64,000 nucleotides of DNA from Dyella silvae (lineage in GTDB: Bacteria; Pseudomonadota; Gammaproteobacteria; Xanthomonadales; Rhodanobacteraceae), in NCBI RefSeq assembly GCF_026421305.1, contig NZ_JAPJBQ010000008.1:124001-188000 (forward strand), in the 5' to 3' direction. The stretch's first letter is position 1. Every line of letters starts with the position of its first letter. Shown here piece after piece: positions 60,185 to 64,000 of the stretch. Position numbers and translations under genes: made by a program. Below the pieces are notes generated by a model. It was not told where the DNA came from and searched no databases. It saw nothing but the letters and a program-made list of their open reading frames with translations.

Positions 60185-60987
60185 GTCGTGCCTCCCGCTG
60201 CCGATTCGGCCCGCCGGGATGCGTCATGCACCCAATGAGAGAGCCACGACGCCAGGCCCTGCATGTCGTGCGCTGCCTGCGAATGCGGTGCGCTCCGGCA
60301 GAAATTCTCGTTGCGGGCCAATGCTTCGGGAATACCTGTATCCGCGTGAACGCGATAGGACAACAGCGCTGCCCCCAGTGTGTCGCGCAGCAACACCAGG
60401 ATGTCTGTATGCAGTTGCGACGCTGGCGATATCGCGTTGGCGACATACACGCTGGTCTTGCCCATGGCGCGCAGTTCATGCCGCAGACGCTGAAGCGTTG
60501 CCGCCGCCTGCACTTGCGGCGGCAGCACCACCAGCACGAGATCGGCCGCATGGATGGCCTGCGTCGCATGAATCGATGGCCAGGCTGCGGTATCCACCAG
60601 AGTGATGCCGGGCTCAGGAAGATCCACTTGTGCCAGCAGATCACGCAACCATAAAGGATGGTTGTGCAACGTGGCCGCGATGGCGGCAGCCTGCGCTGCA
60701 TCGGGCTCCCTGGCGTCATCGCGTGCACTGCCCCATGGCAGCCAGAGCACGCCGTCTTCGCTTTGCAACGCGGCGTGGCTCCACCCGTCACCTGGCGATA
60801 GCAGCTGCGTCACCAGTCCTTGCCGGGCTGGCTCGCGCAATCCCACATGAAGCGAGAGCACGTTGCGCGGGTCGCACTCCACCGCGAGCACAGGATGCCT
60901 GCGCGCCATCAGCAGACCGGCAAGCTCGGCAGTAAGCGTGGTGCGCCCCGCGCCTCCCGCCGGGGCGATGATGGCGATGGTCTTCAT
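60181..60987 (-). CDS. bcsQ: cellulose biosynthesis MinD-like ATPase BcsQ
   Basis: A 268-residue ParA/MinD-family protein starting IAIIAPAGGAGRTTLTAELAG. The deviant Walker A has no signature lysine and an Arg in place of the P-loop lysine, so ATP hydrolysis may be weak. Switch and Walker B-like parts ITLVDTAAW and ADLVLVVLPPQ are present. BcsQ organises the cellulose secretion complex, in E. coli with BcsE, BcsF and BcsR. The start was set at MKTIAII; it overlaps bcsF by four bases. Confidence 0.9.
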   Translation of the reverse strand: MKTIAIIAPAGGAGRTTLTAELAGLLMARRHPVLAVECDPRNVLSLHVGLREPARQGLVTQLLSPGDGWSHAALQSEDGVLWLPWGSARDDAREPDAAQAAAIAATLHNHPLWLRDLLAQVDLPEPGITLVDTAAWPSIHATQAIHAADLVLVVLPPQVQAAATLQRLRHELRAMGKTSVYVANAISPASQLHTDILVLLRDTLGAALLSYRVHADTGIPEALARNENFCRSAPHSQAAHDMQGLASWLSHWVHDASRRAESAAGGTT

Positions 60988-61190
60988 GCCTTTTCCCTCA
61001 CGCCTCCATCCTGACGTTTGCCAAGGATGACCAGTCCTTCCACGCTTGGCGGCAACTTCACCGTCCGGCGCCGCAAGAGGGAACGCCAGCGAGGCAGCCA
61101 ATAACCGAGCCGCAGGCGCCACGCCAGCCACCAGAGCGGTGCCGCCAACATCAGTCCCCAAATGAAATAGCCGAAGAACGGCGTCGTCAT
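60984..61190 (-). CDS. bcsF: small membrane protein BcsF-like
   Basis: A 68-residue protein with one N-terminal transmembrane helix (YFIWGLMLAAPLWWLAW) and a basic tail (RWRSLLRRRT). Size, topology and position between bcsE and bcsQ fit BcsF, which recruits BcsE to the membrane in E. coli. Sequence similarity to E. coli BcsF is weak, so the call rests mainly on context. ATGA overlaps link it to both neighbours. Confidence 0.78.
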   Translation of the reverse strand: MTTPFFGYFIWGLMLAAPLWWLAWRLRLGYWLPRWRSLLRRRTVKLPPSVEGLVILGKRQDGGVREKA

Positions 61191-62962
61191 GGCCCTGTCC
61201 TTCGTGCTTTGAGCGGCACCGATGCGGCACGCGGCGTACGTATCGTGGCGGCAGTTGCAGGCCCCGGCGCCGCCGCATCCGGTGTGCCCCAGATCGGAAG
61301 CGTTGCGGTTTTCAGGCCACCGTCTGTGTCCGATGCCGCCTCCGGTTCTTTGGGCAGCGTCGTCGAGAGCATGGGCGCGGCCGTCTCGACCAGTCCGGTG
61401 TAATCCGGTGCGGGCAGTTCGGCGATGGTTTTCTCAAGTGCATCGAGCAGCGAGAAGATCGTTTCGCGGTCGCCGCAACGCAGTTCGCCGCGGAATAGCT
61501 CCGCCGGCGATCGTTCAAACGCCCGCTCCATCGCCTTGCCGACGTCATCGACGTGGCAGGCAAAGAAAAACAGATAAATACTGTCGCCACTCGCCGTGCA
61601 AAGATCGCCCGTGCGGCGCATATGGCAGGCATTCAAGGCATCGATAGCAGCCACGTCCAGCCCTAGCGGGAGTTGCAGCAGTACGTTCGGCATGCGCACC
61701 GTACGGCTACGCTCCACCGCTTCGCGTACCAGCGACACGAAGCGCGGCGCGGGCACATAGCCGGTAGTCGAGTCGCGCATGGCAGCAGCCAGCGAGGCGT
61801 GGTAGTCGTCCGGCACGGGACGCGAGAACAGCTGCCCCTGCACGCTTCCCACGATGACTTCGACTTGCGCAAACGGTGTGTGGCGCGGAATCACGGCGTT
61901 GGCGCCCAGCGTCAGCAGCACCAGCTCATAGCGAATGCTGATGTTGTCCTCGCGCACGAGAATCTTCAGTGCCTTGCCACACTGGCGGCGAAGGTAATTG
62001 ACCTGCTTGGCCAGCGTGGCGAGGTTGACGTTGATGCCGTAGTGCAGGATCACAGTGGCCGCGACGGCATGGCTGGCCGCGCCCACCAGCACTTCGTTGT
62101 CGGACAGCACTTGCCACGACTTGGGTACGGAGCGCTCGTTGGCGATGGCATCCTGTGCCACCATCACCGACGACTCATCGGGGGCCAGCATGCCAATGCC
62201 TGCGTCACGGCCCTTCTCGGGGTCGATGACGGCAACCAGCCGGTGCCCCTCGGCAGAGAAGCGCAAAGGAATCGATTGCACGGCCGTAAGTGCGCCGCGG
62301 TTGTCGCGCCAGAACGCGACTTCCCAACGGTATTCGCCTTGCTCGTGCACCAGCTGCGCGGCGCCGGCGAACTGAATCTGAAAGTCGGTCAGCGGAAGGA
62401 AACCTTCGTGCTGATCCACCAGCGGCGGCAGCATCACCATGAGTACGGTGTGGCGCGTCTGCTCACACCACTGTGCCAACGCAGCGCCCTGCCGGATCAA
62501 TTTGGAGCGGTCATCCCATGCGAAACATGCCGCAACGCCCTCGACCAGAAACTGAGATGCCGGCGACGCACATTGCTCGGACAACGCTTTGAGCGCCTCC
62601 ATCAGCACATCGCAGCCATCTCGATTCGCCGACAGACGCAGGCTGCAGACATTGGAGCGCGGATGCACGGCACCGGGCTGGTCGATATCCAGGCCATGCT
62701 GGCGCAGCGCTTGCGCGATGTCCTGTGGCGCTCGCGTCGACAGCACGGTGACCGGCGTCAGCAACGCCGTGGCTGCTGTTTTCCAGAACAGCGCATCGCG
62801 CGCCGGTGAGCGGCTCGCATAGGCCGCGTAAACGCGCCCGGTGGCGAGCCCGGCGAGTGACGGCGGCAACCCATCGATGGCGAGCGACTGGTTCAGGCGC
62901 AGCCGGGCACGGGATACCGGACCCTGCGGCTGTTCAGTAGCTGATGATGAAGGGTTGGCCAC
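61187..62962 (-). CDS. bcsE: c-di-GMP-binding cellulose regulator BcsE
   Basis: A 591-residue cytoplasmic protein with an N-terminal domain, a REC-like domain with GANAVIPRHTPFAQVEVIVGSVQGQLF (about 360-400) and a degenerate GGDEF domain in which the I-site RTGD is followed, five residues later, by GDSIYLFF (about 450-465). This RxGD motif is the c-di-GMP site of the family. The second RxxD site described in the REC-like domain of E. coli BcsE is not evident. The C-terminal about 90 residues are low-complexity Pro/Ala/Thr. BcsE boosts cellulose secretion. Confidence 0.9.
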   Translation of the reverse strand: MANPSSSATEQPQGPVSRARLRLNQSLAIDGLPPSLAGLATGRVYAAYASRSPARDALFWKTAATALLTPVTVLSTRAPQDIAQALRQHGLDIDQPGAVHPRSNVCSLRLSANRDGCDVLMEALKALSEQCASPASQFLVEGVAACFAWDDRSKLIRQGAALAQWCEQTRHTVLMVMLPPLVDQHEGFLPLTDFQIQFAGAAQLVHEQGEYRWEVAFWRDNRGALTAVQSIPLRFSAEGHRLVAVIDPEKGRDAGIGMLAPDESSVMVAQDAIANERSVPKSWQVLSDNEVLVGAASHAVAATVILHYGINVNLATLAKQVNYLRRQCGKALKILVREDNISIRYELVLLTLGANAVIPRHTPFAQVEVIVGSVQGQLFSRPVPDDYHASLAAAMRDSTTGYVPAPRFVSLVREAVERSRTVRMPNVLLQLPLGLDVAAIDALNACHMRRTGDLCTASGDSIYLFFFACHVDDVGKAMERAFERSPAELFRGELRCGDRETIFSLLDALEKTIAELPAPDYTGLVETAAPMLSTTLPKEPEAASDTDGGLKTATLPIWGTPDAAAPGPATAATIRTPRAASVPLKARRTGP

Positions 62963-62991
62963 GGTGATCGTCCCAGGTAAGCATCGGCAGG

Positions 62992-64000
62992 TCAGTAGGT
63001 GGAGTACGGCTGAACCGGATTGGGCGGGTACGGCACCGGCATTCGCTGCCGATCGAAGAAATAACGCAGGTACAGCGTGCCAAGGTTGGGGGCGTAATCG
63101 TGTGAACGGTCGAGCTTGAAGCGCGTACCCGCGACCCAGTGCGGCGTGAGGCGGTACTCCAGCGCGGCGGCTACGGTGTAACTGAAACCACCGCCCCTGC
63201 CACTGCCGAAGATGGGCGATCCGAGATCGGCTGCCGCCATGCGAACCGCTGCCGCCTTTTGCAGGTCAGGCCGCGTGGGAAAGAACGGCGCGTCGTCTTC
63301 GTGGGTAGAAGATCGGCCTACCCCCGCCTCCAGCTCCCACGACAAGCGCCGGTACCGACCGGCCCAATCCAAAGGAATGCTCACCGACAGATACCGCTGC
63401 GGGCTGTAATAGCCACCGTTGCCAAAGGTGTAAAAGTGCTGGTTGTTGTCGTAACGCCAGTAGTTGATGACCAGGCCGCTGGTAAAGCGTTGGTCGGTAC
63501 CTCTGACGATGGGCCAGTCGATACCCGTGCGCACCTTGAAGTCGTGATTGGTCTCTGTGTTCTTTCCGGTAAGCGCGCCATAACCGACGGAGGCGAACAG
63601 CGTGGTGCGCCCCACGTCCTGTGCGCCGCGCACGCTGAAACCGCTGCGCACCACCCCGCCCCAGCTCTCGCCGGTGACGGGATCCCGCGCGCCCGCATAC
63701 GACACCAGGCTGCTGGTGACCGGGCGGCGCGACACGTCCAGCGAAAACGACGAACTGTAGAAGTCGTGCCGGTATTGAAAGCCACCCAGCACCTGGGTGG
63801 CGGTGAACCCCAACGGCGTCGTACCGATGTCGGCACGCCAACTGTTGCTTGCGCCGCTGAATTCGTAGCCTGCCGCCAGCGCCACGCCGCGGTCGCTCTG
63901 GTCGACAGGATGCAAGCCAGCATTGCCAAGCGCCGCAATCTTGCCGAACTTGTAGGCTGGATCGAACTGGTCGGCGGGAAGCTCGCCCGCGCGCAGCAGC
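62992..64000 (-). CDS. bcsC: cellulose export outer-membrane protein BcsC, C-terminal part
   Basis: The gene runs off the right edge, and only about 335 C-terminal residues are visible. These form the outer-membrane beta-barrel: repeated strands such as ATQVLGGFQYRHDFYSSSFS and YNPEXX-free aromatic pairs, with an end in RYFFDRQRMPVPYPP. The missing part should hold the periplasmic TPR scaffold. It lies upstream of bcsE with 29 bases between, probably in the same operon. bcsB and bcsZ are not in the window and may lie beyond the edge. Confidence 0.9.
   Translation of the reverse strand, partial: LLRAGELPADQFDPAYKFGKIAALGNAGLHPVDQSDRGVALAAGYEFSGASNSWRADIGTTPLGFTATQVLGGFQYRHDFYSSSFSLDVSRRPVTSSLVSYAGARDPVTGESWGGVVRSGFSVRGAQDVGRTTLFASVGYGALTGKNTETNHDFKVRTGIDWPIVRGTDQRFTSGLVINYWRYDNNQHFYTFGNGGYYSPQRYLSVSIPLDWAGRYRRLSWELEAGVGRSSTHEDDAPFFPTRPDLQKAAAVRMAAADLGSPIFGSGRGGGFSYTVAAALEYRLTPHWVAGTRFKLDRSHDYAPNLGTLYLRYFFDRQRMPVPYPPNPVQPYSTY

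Overview
The window looks like chromosomal DNA of a GC-rich gammaproteobacterium of the order Xanthomonadales, most likely Rhodanobacteraceae (a Dyella/Rhodanobacter/Luteibacter-like organism). This placement is inferred from the gene neighbourhoods (hrcA-grpE-dnaK-dnaJ-dapB close to carA-carB-greA; fur/bamE/rnfH/ratA/smpB/ssrA), a 41-residue L36 protein, a CGTCATTCCGGC-type dispersed repeat, and the tmRNA tag ANDDNYALAA. No rRNA, tRNA, CRISPR array, prophage or complete insertion sequence was seen.

Layout. 1-4.1 kb: 3' part of a 2,4-dienoyl-CoA reductase gene, a LysR regulator, rpmJ, and an SRPBCC/ArsR pair. 4.1-19 kb is a housekeeping core: greA-carB-carA, a 2OG-Fe(II) oxygenase, a Na/Ca-type exchanger, dapB, dnaJ, dnaK (with a recognisable heat-shock promoter), grpE, hrcA and recN. 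19-25.2 kb: a NarL/UhpA-type two-component pair, an unannotated structured RNA, fur, bamE, rnfH-ratA diverging from smpB, a GNAT gene and ssrA (tmRNA) with promoter and terminator. 25.4-30.7 kb: pgaABCD, the poly-N-acetylglucosamine (PNAG) exopolysaccharide operon. 30.7-37.4 kb: a K+ channel, a four-gene efflux-type operon (AI-2E permease, NodT, HlyD, DUF2955) and an outer-membrane transporter. 37.7-43.2 kb: a very large hybrid histidine kinase translationally coupled to a response-regulator diguanylate cyclase. 43.5-53.9 kb: accessory genes (DUF4239, AraC-VOC, a decayed AroQ-like protein, a GST, a winged-helix/TPR protein, an orphan M17-N-like protein, an azoreductase with a divergent LysR). 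54-64 kb: a membrane diguanylate cyclase converging on a cellulose operon read leftward as bcsC (partial), bcsE, bcsF, bcsQ, bcsA, bcsG and a small BcsR-like gene.

How the parts may work together. The right two-thirds is rich in biofilm matrix and c-di-GMP functions: two exopolysaccharide machines (PNAG and cellulose), two diguanylate cyclases with intact GGEEF and RxxD sites, and a BcsE with a GGDEF*-type RTGD site. BcsA carries an unusual His in place of the second PilZ arginine. The most interesting unannotated element is a structured intergenic RNA (about 21610-21817). It ends in an intrinsic terminator and shows GGA triplets in several hairpin loops, the hallmark of CsrA/RsmA-sequestering RNAs. 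In the same window the pgaA start codon lies in a hairpin whose loop carries GGA, a plausible CsrA/RsmA target. Together these suggest, as inference only, a local post-transcriptional circuit controlling PNAG.

All functional calls come from reading the sequence. No database search was run.
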